A DNA stretch of 64,000 nt from Rhipicephalus microplus (Eukaryota; Arthropoda; Arachnida; Ixodida; Ixodidae). Below the pieces are notes generated by a model that made no database searches, was not told the origin of the DNA, and saw only the letters and a program-made list of their open reading frames with translations. The stretch covers positions 20,840,001-20,904,000 of the forward strand of contig NC_134704.1 of NCBI RefSeq assembly GCF_043290135.1, written 5' to 3'. Position numbers and translations under genes: made by a program. Positions 47,941 through 56,389 of the stretch are shown piece by piece (position 1 is the first letter of the stretch; the number at the start of each line of letters is the position of its first letter).

Positions 47941-48655
47941 TGTTATGCCAGCGAGTCCTCGTCAAACGTCCGTGCCTCTGAAACAGGCAATCTGGGTCAA
48001 GGCCAGCCCGCACTCCGCCGGGCGCGAACAACTCCACGGCGTGAACACGCGCGGCGCATCTGTGGCCCACGTGCATTGAGTCAGTTGCGCACGTGACAGC
48101 GAGCCGGCGTCCTCATGTCTGGTGGCCTGACGCATCGCGCGGCGAACCCCATTGGAGGAGCCTGCTCGGAAGACCAGCGGCGCTTCTGATTGGACATTTT
48201 AGTTGGGCCCGGTGTAAATAAAAGAAGCCCTGCGGCGCGTCGCGATCGGAGGTCCTAGGAGAGGAGTCCCCGTGTCGGAGGGCCGACATGTGTGTGAGTC
48301 AGCGGTCTTAGGCGAAAAGCTGACCTATGTGTTAGAGAGGAGAGCTCGGCTCTTCGAGTCTTTGTCGGCCCCAGTGCCGAAGTTGTAACGCCTCTGTAAA
48401 TATGCTGTACATAAACCTTGTTTAACTCACCGTCGTCTCGTCCGCTCGTCTTATCAGCTCTGCGCAGAAGCAGTCGCGAGCTGATAAACATACGCTACCA
48501 AACGGCTGGTGACCTTCCCGGCGGAGTCGAAAGCAGTGGCGCCATCGGGACCGTGTTGGCGCCGTCTTTCGCAACAGTGGTGGCTTCGGCGGGATCGGCC
48601 CGTCGTTCTCAACAGTGGAGGTCAGCGGTGGGATTTCGAAGGTGGCTTCGCAACA
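47941..48655 (+). repeat. 5' LTR
   Basis: Starts TGTTATGCC and ends CAACA. It includes a TATA-like GTGTAAATAAAAGAAGCC at about 48212 and a possible poly(A) signal, TGTACATAAACC, near 48407. The last 80 bp carries two CAACA-G-TGG modules before the true end. Compared with the 3' LTR, the differences I see lie in the second module (TGGAGGTCAGCGG against TGGTGGCAGCGG). Confidence 0.93.
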
Positions 48656-48961
48656 GTGGTTGGCAGCTGCGGGATCGGCCGGCGTCAGCGACATCGATGC
48701 GGTGAGTGCCTGATGTTTTCCCCTCAGTTCACCAGACTACTCTAGCTCAGGTTGTAGTAGTTTAGAGAAAGGGCTGTGTGAAGCATTGAAGTGAGCTTTG
48801 ATCGTTTCAAGCCAAGTTGAAGTGCTTTGAAACCAAAGTTAATGCGGAGGTGGTAAACACGGGAGAGTGAAAAATTGCTTGCGCGTCTTGCTAGTTGACT
48901 TATAGTGGGTACGGCAAGTAAATTGTTAACAGGGGCAAACAGCAAGAGGCTAGTGTGAACG
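48656..48961 (+). other. Leader with primer-binding-site candidate
   Basis: One base after the LTR end, TGGTTGGCAGCTGCGGGAT (48657-48675) is the positional PBS. It resembles, with an insertion and substitutions, the complement of a tRNA-Leu 3' end. The rest of the ~300-bp leader up to the ATG at 48962 is presumably the packaging region. No frame of note. Confidence 0.65.
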
Positions 48962-51388
48962 ATGGAGAACCTTAAAGTGAAGGAACTCATCGAAATTTGT
49001 GAGGAACTCGGCATTACTTTGGGCCGTGCGAAACGAAAGCAAGCGATCCTTGAGATCATGAAGGATGAGGGAGTGTCGGCTGAGGAAGTCGATGAGGCCT
49101 GGGTGGATATTAAAGCACGCCGTGAGGAGGCTGAAAGGCGAGAAGTAGAAGCTCGCGAAGAAGCTGAAAGGCGCGAACGTCGCGAGGAGGCCGAGAGACA
49201 AGAGCGCCTAGAGTTGAAACGACTAGAATTGGCAATCCTACAGTGTTCGCAGGCGCCTAGCGTAGCTTCTCCGACGAGTCAGGTCAGCGGTATTAGAATT
49301 CGGGATCAACTGCCACCGTTCGTAGTAGGCGAGGACATGGCGAAGTATCTCGTCAAGTTTGAACACGTCTGTGAGCGAAACGCTTTGGAGCGGTCTCTTT
49401 GGGCGCAGAACCTGTTAGCTCTTCTTCCCGGCGAAGTGTCCGACGCATTAACTTGCTTGTCTAGGGAAGCGTTTGAGAGCTATGACGAGGTTAAGGAAGT
49501 GCTCTTGAGACGTTATAAGTTGTCACCCGAGGCTTTCAGGCAAAGGTTCCGGTATGCTAAAAAGGGGAATGAGTCACACGTTGACTTCGCGTTTCGTCTT
49601 AAAGCCGATTTGATTGAATGGCTCAAGGGCGAAGGTGTTTATGACGACCGCGATAAAGTGGTGGAATGCGTTGCACTGGAGCAATTCTACCGCTGCATCG
49701 AGGAGGATGTCAAACTTTGGCTGCAGGACAAACTTGGTGAAGTACAGCTAAACAAGGCAGCAGAGTTAGCTGAGGAGTATTATACTCGCCGAAAGTTGCA
49801 TAGCAGGGCAGTGCGCGTTGAAAAGGATGAAAGAAAAGAGGGCTTTTCAAAGAAACCTGATCAACGGAGACCCGCTCCGCATCGTAATTTCAAGAAGGAC
49901 CCGTCTCTTACGAAGGACAGTGTAGGGGAAGGGCAAACAGAAGCGGAGAAATCGAGTGAGGTTTCTACCACACAGGCATTAGAACCGGAAAACAAACGGA
50001 AGCCGCTAATCTGCTACAACTGTAAAAAGGAAGGGCACATCGCGAGAAACTGTCAGGAAAAGTTTGCCTTCGCAACGATCCGAGAATCAGAAAGAAACAT
50101 TCGGTTGTTGGAGCCGTATCTCCAAGAAATTAGGGTCAATGAGAAAACGTGCCGAGCACTTAGAGACTCAGCGGCAACCATGGACGTTGTCCATCCTTCA
50201 TTGGTGTCTCCGGATGACTTCACAGGAGAATGCGCGTGGATTAGGCAAGTCGCCGAGGTGCAGAGTGTTCGCTTACCAATCGCCACGGTTGTCATTGAAG
50301 GCCCGTTCGGTAAGCTTTGCACCGAAGCAGCTGTGTCTGCCGCGCTAAATGATCGTTTTTCTTATCTTTTCTCCAACAACTCGGAGCAGCTTCTCAAAGA
50401 GCAGGGCAAATCGTTCTTCCCCAACTTAGCGTGCATGGCTCTCACGCGATCGCAAGCGCGGAAGCTATCGCGGCAGCTTGATCTGGTTCCATGCGGTGAA
50501 CTTTCAAGTGACCTTGTCGGCGGGTCGACGGAACCCCAGAAAGGAAAGTTTCCGCATGAGTCATGGGAGCAGTCACGCGAGCAGCCCGTCGTCGAACCGG
50601 CCGGCGCGGTCTCCGTAGAAAGGGGAGACTACATGGCGCCATTGAGTCAGAGCGAGGGTGTTGCAACGCTCTCGCCTGTAGCGGAAAGTTGGAGCGAGCT
50701 GCCGAGAGTTGATCGAGAGACGCTCGGTCGAGAGCAGCGTGAGGATCTCTCGATTGAAGCGCTAGTGGAAAGCCAAATTGAAGCGCTAGTGGAAAGCCAG
50801 AAAAACGCGGCAAAAGTGCTGTCGAAGGAGCACTACGAGGAATCAGTGAAGAAGCGCGCTTTTGAAGTTGATAATCAGGTAATGCGGCGGCAGCCACCCA
50901 AAAGGAACAAGCTTGAGGTTGATTGGGAAGGGCCCGCCACAGTATTATCGAAGCCTTGCGATACAACTTATGAGGTGCAAGTAGGAAGGCGGCAGAACAA
51001 AATTTACAACTTGATGAAACCCAATGTTCAACATCAAGCGGTCGTAAATCAGCTGTTGAAGGCTTCAGAGGAAGAGGAAGCAGAAATTTTGAGTTCTAGT
51101 GAGGTAATTGAAGGGGGATCGAAAGTAATCCGGGAGCAGATAAACCTAGAGCCTAGCGTAAGTGAAGGAGGACCTGAGAAAGAGGACCTGAGAAAGATTG
51201 TTTCCGAGTTTGGGTATGTGTTGTCGGACCGTCCCGGAGACACGACGGTGATCGAACACGATATCGAGCTAAGCGGTGAGGAGTCAATCAGTAGCAAGCC
51301 GTATCGTTGTTCCCCTGTGCAACGTCGAAAGTGTGAGCCGCTCTTGGTGCCGCATAGGTATCGTCGCCTAAAAGTGGCCAGTTACTGA
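48962..51388 (+). CDS. Gag-protease-like fusion with integrase C-terminal and RT N-terminal remnants, 808 aa
   Basis: One uninterrupted frame. Residues 1-50 form an N-terminal helical segment and 51-95 a charged Arg/Glu coiled coil. About 115-285 is a retrotransposon Gag/capsid-like helical domain (FVVGEDMAKYLVKFEHVCER, LLRRYKLSPEAFRQRFRYAK, DKLGEVQLNKAAELAEEYY). A CCHC zinc knuckle uses C351, C354, H359 and C364. About 385-475 is retropepsin-like, with DSA at 402-404 where DSG/DTG is expected. LTRSQAR (494-500) and LGREQREDLS (588-597) precede an in-frame duplicated IEALVESQ. 614-690 resembles the integrase C-terminal (GPY/F-like) region (LEVDWEGPATVLSKP). 740-790 resembles the RT N-terminus (LSDRPGDTTVIEHDIELSGE, KPYRCSPVQRRK). 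The integrase core and RT palm are missing. The start is the first ATG of the frame after the leader. The protein could still assemble particles; protease activity is doubtful. Confidence 0.9.
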   Translation: MENLKVKELIEICEELGITLGRAKRKQAILEIMKDEGVSAEEVDEAWVDIKARREEAERREVEAREEAERRERREEAERQERLELKRLELAILQCSQAPSVASPTSQVSGIRIRDQLPPFVVGEDMAKYLVKFEHVCERNALERSLWAQNLLALLPGEVSDALTCLSREAFESYDEVKEVLLRRYKLSPEAFRQRFRYAKKGNESHVDFAFRLKADLIEWLKGEGVYDDRDKVVECVALEQFYRCIEEDVKLWLQDKLGEVQLNKAAELAEEYYTRRKLHSRAVRVEKDERKEGFSKKPDQRRPAPHRNFKKDPSLTKDSVGEGQTEAEKSSEVSTTQALEPENKRKPLICYNCKKEGHIARNCQEKFAFATIRESERNIRLLEPYLQEIRVNEKTCRALRDSAATMDVVHPSLVSPDDFTGECAWIRQVAEVQSVRLPIATVVIEGPFGKLCTEAAVSAALNDRFSYLFSNNSEQLLKEQGKSFFPNLACMALTRSQARKLSRQLDLVPCGELSSDLVGGSTEPQKGKFPHESWEQSREQPVVEPAGAVSVERGDYMAPLSQSEGVATLSPVAESWSELPRVDRETLGREQREDLSIEALVESQIEALVESQKNAAKVLSKEHYEESVKKRAFEVDNQVMRRQPPKRNKLEVDWEGPATVLSKPCDTTYEVQVGRRQNKIYNLMKPNVQHQAVVNQLLKASEEEEAEILSSSEVIEGGSKVIREQINLEPSVSEGGPEKEDLRKIVSEFGYVLSDRPGDTTVIEHDIELSGEESISSKPYRCSPVQRRKCEPLLVPHRYRRLKVASY
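50753..50800 (+). repeat. 24-bp in-frame tandem duplication at the deletion junction
   Basis: Encodes IEALVESQ twice (residues 598-605 and 606-613). It sits just where the integrase zinc-binding and catalytic regions would begin, so it may be a scar of the internal deletion. Confidence 0.85.
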
Positions 51389-52084
51389 AGTGGGGCATGT
51401 TGCTCCACAGCGCAACTTTGACGTTCGCTAAAGAAAAAAAAAGAAAAGGTAAACGCTAATGCAGGTGCATTGAGCAGTGCGTTCCAGCTAGTAACTTCTC
51501 AACCTTTCGGTTTCTGGCTGGCGATTCGGGGCAAAATTTTGACCTCATCACGACCTGGGCTGAGCGCTCTCGTTCAGAGTGATCTCAAGGGGCCAACTTT
51601 ATGTGGTATTCTAATCCGTTACGTTGTTGTACGTGGAAAAAAAAATTGAGTTGTCATTTTAGGGGTCTTTTGTCCCACATGTGCCTCTTGATGTAGAGGG
51701 AACAAAATTCCGATAAACACGTAGATCGGTATATGTTGTACTATACTTTGTCTGGTGTTCTGTCGGGTGACCGAGGGCACTTGCTTGTGTCGTGTGTTGT
51801 CTGTTGTCGAACCGTTCTTAGCAAGTTGCAGAACCATCGACAAGTGCTGAAACCGAAAATGGTCAGAAGAGACGAGTGAAGCTGGTCAGCAAGTTGTGGC
51901 GACAAGCCAGTGGGGCTGGGATCCGTCGTCAATGATGGGATGTGTTCCCGGAACAGTCTGGAGCTGTATTCTCCCCATGGCCCTGGAGGCGAACCTGGAG
52001 GGACCTGGCGAACGAGCGCACCTGACATCCGAGCCCCGTGGAAGCAGCTCGTCTTTCCGGTGCATTGTCTGGCGGCGGGGGTGC
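51389..52084 (+). other. 3' non-coding part with polypurine tract
   Basis: About 700 bp between the stop and the 3' LTR. No frame with env, chromodomain or polymerase features. The last bases before the LTR, GGCGGCGGGGGTGC (about 52071-52084), are purine-rich and are the candidate plus-strand primer. Confidence 0.65.
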
Positions 52085-52798
52085 TGTTATGCCAGCGAGT
52101 CCTCGTCAAACGTCCGTGCCTCTGAAACAGGCAATCTGGGTCAAGGCCAGCCCGCACTCCGCCGGGCGCGAACAACTCCACGGCGTGAACACGCGCGGCG
52201 CATCTGTGGCCCACGTGCATTGAGTCAGTTGCGCACGTGACAGCGAGCCGGCGTCCTCATGTCTGGTGGCCTGACGCATCGCGCGGCGAACCCCATTGGA
52301 GGAGCCTGCTCGGAAGACCAGCGGCGCTTCTGATTGGACATTTTAGTTGGGCCCGGTGTAAATAAAAGAAGCCCTGCGGCGCGTCGCGATCGGAGGTCCT
52401 AGGAGAGGAGTCCCCGTGTCGGAGGGCCGACATGTGTGTGAGTCAGCGGTCTTAGGCGAAAAGCTGACCTATGTGTTAGAGAGGAGAGCTCGGCTCTTCG
52501 AGTCTTTGTCGGCCCCAGTGCCGAAGTTGTAACGCCTCTGTAAATATGCTGTACATAAACCTTGTTTAACTCACCGTCGTCTCGTCCGCTCGTCTTATCA
52601 GCTCTGCGCAGAAGCAGTCGCGAGCTGATAAACATACGCTACCAAACGGCTGGTGACCTTCCCGGCGGAGTCGAAAGCAGTGGCGCCATCGGGACCGTGT
52701 TGGCGCCGTCTTTCGCAACAGTGGTGGCTTCGGCGGGATCGGCCCGTCGTTCTCAACAGTGGTGGCAGCGGTGGGATTTCGAAGGTGGCTTCGCAACA
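52085..52798 (+). repeat. 3' LTR
   Basis: A 714-bp copy of the 5' LTR, TGTTATGCC to CAACA, followed by ACGC (52799-52802). It includes TGGTGGCAGCGGTGGGAT at 52760-52777, which matches the complement of a metazoan tRNA-Leu 3' end as I recall it, inside the LTR. Confidence 0.93.
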
Positions 52799-52802
52799 AC
52801 GC

Positions 52803-53180
52803 TGTCCCGCTCACCCCAGAATCATCGTGCGCACTGACGCGCGAGCGGGTTTGTCACATGGTAGTTTTTTTTTTTGTATTTCGCGAGCATTTGTAATTAG
52901 CAGAAAATCACTAATACTTAACAAATATAAAGTTCAAAACTATTCAATTGGACATTTTGCAAGCCGATCTACAACTTTCTCATTGAAATTTGTTATCCGT
53001 CTTCGTTACTTCAAAAGCTAGTTAATTAAACAGATTTAATTAAACAATATTTGAGAACACAAAAAAAATAGTCTGAGTTACTCCAGGCAGCGGTGAGCAA
53101 CATGCATTTGGTCGCGTCATAATTACGTGTTCCGGCACATTTTTTAAACTCTGGCTAAAGTTACCTGTTACACTCTGTAT
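52803..53180 (-). repeat. Possible dispersed tick repeat
   Basis: The right end, read on the minus strand, starts ACAGAGTGTAACAGGTAACT and TTAGCCAGAGTTTAAA. This resembles the GGGTGTCCCAGTTAATGTGA seen at 56559-56580. The body is AT-rich and non-coding. Low confidence without a repeat library. Confidence 0.35.
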
Positions 53181-53224
53181 ATAAGCATTGAATGACGAAT
53201 ACACTGAATCCACCAGACTGTGTG

Positions 53225-53440
53225 TTTAGAAAAATTTCTAGAGTACTAGGTACTCTACTAAGGGAGAACATAAAGCCGTCCCGTGGGCCTCACATTTGCT
53301 GGTTTAGCCACCGTATCATCGGTACGGCGTCAATAGATTCGGCGGTGTGTGTGTTTAGAAAAAGTGTTTAACGATTAAGAGCACTCCGCACTCAACTATG
53401 GTTAAGAGCACTCCGCACTCGACCACCCATTAACACTAAG
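53225..53440 (+). repeat. Diverged relative of part of the tandem duplication
   Basis: TTTAGAAAAAGTGTTTAACG, GAGCACTCCGCACTCAACTA and a second GGTTAAGAGCACTCC correspond to 10757-10802 and 10600-10616 of the duplicated unit. The duplicated unit therefore contains at least one dispersed repeat. Confidence 0.55.
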
Positions 53441-54451
53441 TATATTTACTATACCTATCAAAGTAGTGATGTTTCCCGCCTTCTAGAAAAATAAATAAAG
53501 CCCAGGTTCTACTTACTTGCTTGGTAGGGTGGAATTGTGTAAACTGTACACGAGTATAAAACGTTTCATCTTTAATGAACTCTGTTGCTAAGAATGTCAA
53601 TTAAATGACAAAAAATAGTTTATCACTAGAGATCTATTCGATGAATGGCTGACGAGTAATTGTTAGTTGATCGAAAACGTTGGCGGACAAGCTTCGCGAT
53701 GGCAGCCCGCTATCTGGGGCGACCTTAATACACGTTGTACGTGCAGAAACAAAACAGTGTACACACATTATGGACGGTACCAATTTCGGTTCACAGTTTC
53801 ATACTATATGCTAGGGCATTTTTAATCTTCTGTATCGGTCGCTTCAAATCACATGCCATCATATACAAGCACTCTCCAAGTGGTGTTATTAGCAGGTTCG
53901 TAAAAATCGAACCCCGTAGGCCAACGCGCAGCGAGGCTAAAAACGGTGAGGCGACAGATGATGCTCTTGACAGCGTTTTTTTTGCTTTCGTTTAACTATT
54001 CCACATCATTGTCTACAAAATGAATTCAATTTGTCAGCGAGGCTTGAACTTTTCACCAAGTAATCTCGATGCTTTCTTGAATTTAGCGCGCACGTACACA
54101 CGGTGAATATTGAGACAAAAAGCGTACATCTATGATGATCTATAGTACGGAACTCGTGGACTCAAAGCGACAATATTTATACGTCTAACCAACGCACGTA
54201 CAGTCAAGCCCAATATAAGCTTAAACATGCTGCCCGTGGTCATAGCGGCGCCTACTTTGCACGGCGGCGCCGTGTAAAACGATCACTTACGTAAACATCC
54301 TTTCGAGCACTGTGCACGTGTAGTGGTGAATTAGCTAGTTATTTCCGAGACCGATTTCACGTTTGTCGGGGTTTCCGTAAGGGCTTGGGGCCCCATTATC
54401 AATGACCACCGCGTTGAAACTCGCATTGAGCCCCTTTCGTTTCCACCGCCT
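53441..54451. other. Unassigned region
   Basis: No gene recognised. ACGTTGGCGGACAAG at about 53679-53693 also occurs at 17928-17942, a short hint of further repeat relationship. Confidence 0.4.
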
Positions 54452-54459
54452 TCAGCTCG

Positions 54460-54590
54460 TTTCTGCAACCTCTTTTCTCCCCTTTATCCCTTCCCCAGTG
54501 CAGGGTAGCAAACCGGATGTGCGTCTGGTTAACCTCCCTGCCTTTCCTTGCATCTTTATCTCTCTCTCTCTTTCTCTCTCTCAGCTCGCG
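54460..54590 (+). mobile_element. 131-bp LINE 3'-end insertion with 8-bp target duplication
   Basis: TCAGCTCG at 54452-54459 and 54591-54598 flanks it. Inside are CCCTTCCCCAGTGCAGGGTA, GCAAACCGGATGTGCG, GGTTAACCTCCCTGCC and a CTTTATCTCTCTCTCTC tail. It is an extreme 5' truncation with no coding part. Confidence 0.9.
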
Positions 54591-54598
54591 TCGTATTG

Positions 54599-54739
54599 GC
54601 GCAACTTTTTTCTTTCACGCGAACGCACGCGTTAGAGCAACATTAGCTTTAGCAGCCAGATTGACAAAGACGTGATCCAGTGAGCTCAAGCAATTGCGCA
54701 TACCAGTAGTCATTGATATTACTAAATGCATTGATGCAT
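54599..54739. other. Short unassigned spacer
   Basis: Nothing recognised. Confidence 0.4.
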
Positions 54740-55185
54740 CTCACGCGGTGGTCTATAGTGGTTGACGCTCGAGTGCTGACCCGAAGGTCGTAGGTTCGAA
54801 TCGCGGCCGCAGTTGCGGAGGAGACGAAATGGGAAAAAGCTTGAGGCCCGCATTCACAAACCAACCTCGGCCTTACCTCACGTATTCCTCACCTTCTTGT
54901 ACTCTCTACATGCGATATAAAGACACAAAAATGGTAACAGGGTGAAAGGTATACGGACAAGGCTGGTTCATGTATACTGGTACAGTTTGTTTATCATGTG
55001 CAATAAAGGTTTAAAACGAATAAGGAAAACACGAAGAAAATATGAGGTTGGTTTGTGAATACGGGCCTTAGAATTAAGAGCACGTCAAGAAATCCCAGCT
55101 GGTCGAAGTTATCGGAGCTCTTCCCCATACGGCGTCCCTCACAATGATACCGTGGTTTCGGGACGTACAACGCCAATCATTTTTA
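54740..55185 (+). mobile_element. Degenerate Ruka-like SINE split by a MITE
   Basis: The left half is a tRNA-like head (GCGGTGGTCTATAGTGG A box; AGGTTCGAATCGCGGCC B box) up to CTTGAGGCCCG. The right half resumes after 55067 with GAGCACGTCAAGAAATCCC, GGTCGAAGTTATCGG, GGCGTCCCTCACAATG and GGGACGTACAAC. The break coincides with the ends of the MITE at 54845-55067. Confidence 0.78.
54845..55067. mobile_element. 223-bp MITE nested in a SINE
   Basis: Terminal inverted repeats of 24 bp with one mismatch begin GGCCCGCATTCACAAACC and end GGTTTGTGAATACGGGCC. No coding frame. The ends match the element at 36575-37065. Confidence 0.8.
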
Positions 55186-55976
55186 TTATTATGAGTGTCG
55201 TTGTCGCGTTTCGATCCGTGTGATAACTGCACATTAACGTATAGCTAATCTACTCTCCCCACAACCTGTGTCGTCTGCTTCACTGTTACGTATAGATAAC
55301 AGACGACAGCAGATTCGCACGGGGAAAAGAAAAGAAACGGAACGTCAACGCTGCATCGTATTGCGGTGATATCGAGGGTAATTTGGGGTGGGCGCCCGCG
55401 CAGAGCGAAGACGCTGACGACCGCGAATGTCGAAAGCGCGGACCCCGTATTATTACAGAGGCTCTTTTTTTTTTTTTTTTTGAAACGACGCGCGCGCACT
55501 CTGCGGCGACCTGCATGCGTGCGTGTGCTGCGAGTACACCTCGTGACGAGGTTAAACCTGTACAGGTGTACAAGCGAGGCCCCCGTGAACTAAACGCGCT
55601 GTCCTCAATCTATACGGGAGTCATTTTTTTTTACGATGGTTCTTTATTCACACGCAAGCGGCACGTACCTACTGAAACGCCCAACAAATAACGCAACTTC
55701 GCCGCGCTATTACCCCGGAAGAAAGGAGTCTCCGATGGTTGCATGCAGGGTGCTCGTAAAAGTATTTAGAGAAATGGCGCTGCGCGCCAAAAGCGTAACG
55801 ACCCTCTTGGTGGGGCCCGCAGTCGTCAGAACCCCTTCATCATTTGAAGAGCTGTGGTTTCTTTGTCCTTATCTTTATTTAAAGTGCGGTTCTGAGCACG
55901 AGAAAGGCGAAGGGTCATCTCTTAACGACGCCACATATCGAAATCGCACGAACGTGATCACGCATTGAACGCTGTT
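55186..55976. other. Unassigned region
   Basis: No gene recognised. A poly(T) run lies at 55466-55481. Confidence 0.4.
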
Positions 55977-55990
55977 AGTTTAGTTTGACT

Positions 55991-56133
55991 ATGTACGCCC
56001 GTGCGCTCAGATTCGGCTGCACGTTAAAGAACCCCAGGTGGTCGAAATTTCCGGAGGCCTCCACTACGGCGTCTCTCATAATCATATGGTGATTTTGGGA
56101 CGTTTAACCCCACATATCAATCAATCAATCATC
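55991..56133 (+). mobile_element. Ruka SINE lacking the tRNA head, 14-bp target duplication
   Basis: Body and CAATCAATCAATC tail only (143 bp), starting within the CCCGTGCGCTCAG part of the body. Direct repeats AGTTTAGTTTGACT at 55977-55990 and 56134-56147 show that truncation happened at insertion. Confidence 0.93.
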
Positions 56134-56277
56134 AGTTTAGTTTGACTGCAGATTTGTATTACAAAAACATGTTTATTTACTTATTTCTTGCTGTTGTAGC
56201 TATTGCAAAATGTTTAAACAAGAATGACCTTCCAGGCAGTGACATCCAGGCCTATGTGCGGAACTTCAGGAGAAGCC

Positions 56278-56377
56278 CCTTTTCTCCCCTTTATCCCTTC
56301 CCCAGTGCAGGGTAGCAAACCGGATGTGCGTCTGGTTAACCTCCCTGCCTTTCCTTGCATCTTTATCTCTCTCTCTC
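56278..56377 (+). mobile_element. 100-bp LINE 3'-end insertion with 12-bp target duplication
   Basis: TCAGGAGAAGCC at 56266-56277 and 56378-56389 flanks exactly 100 bp. The insert is almost identical to the one at 54460-54590 and ends in TATCTCTCTCTCTC. It carries no coding sequence. Confidence 0.94.
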
Positions 56378-56389
56378 TCAGGAGAAGCC

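Larger units (their letters stand above)
47941..52798 (+). mobile_element. Young Ty3/gypsy-type LTR retrotransposon, internally deleted, non-autonomous
   Basis: A 4.86-kb element made of a 715-bp 5' LTR, leader, one ORF (48962-51388), a ~700-bp 3' non-coding part and a 714-bp 3' LTR, flanked by ACGC. The LTRs differ by about two events by eye, so insertion is recent. It has no integrase catalytic core, reverse transcriptase palm or RNase H, and needs a helper for mobility. The ORF keeps pieces of protease, integrase C-terminus and RT N-terminus in that order, which suggests descent from an element with integrase before RT, as in the Gmr1 group. No env-like frame is seen. Confidence 0.9.

Noticed and set aside
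50442..50966. 174-codon minus-strand frame inside the retrotransposon ORF
   Set aside because: Antisense shadow of the 808-codon frame with no domain content.
51389..52084. env or chromodomain gene downstream of the retrotransposon ORF
   Set aside because: Only short frames are present, with no signal peptide, transmembrane segment or domain motif.
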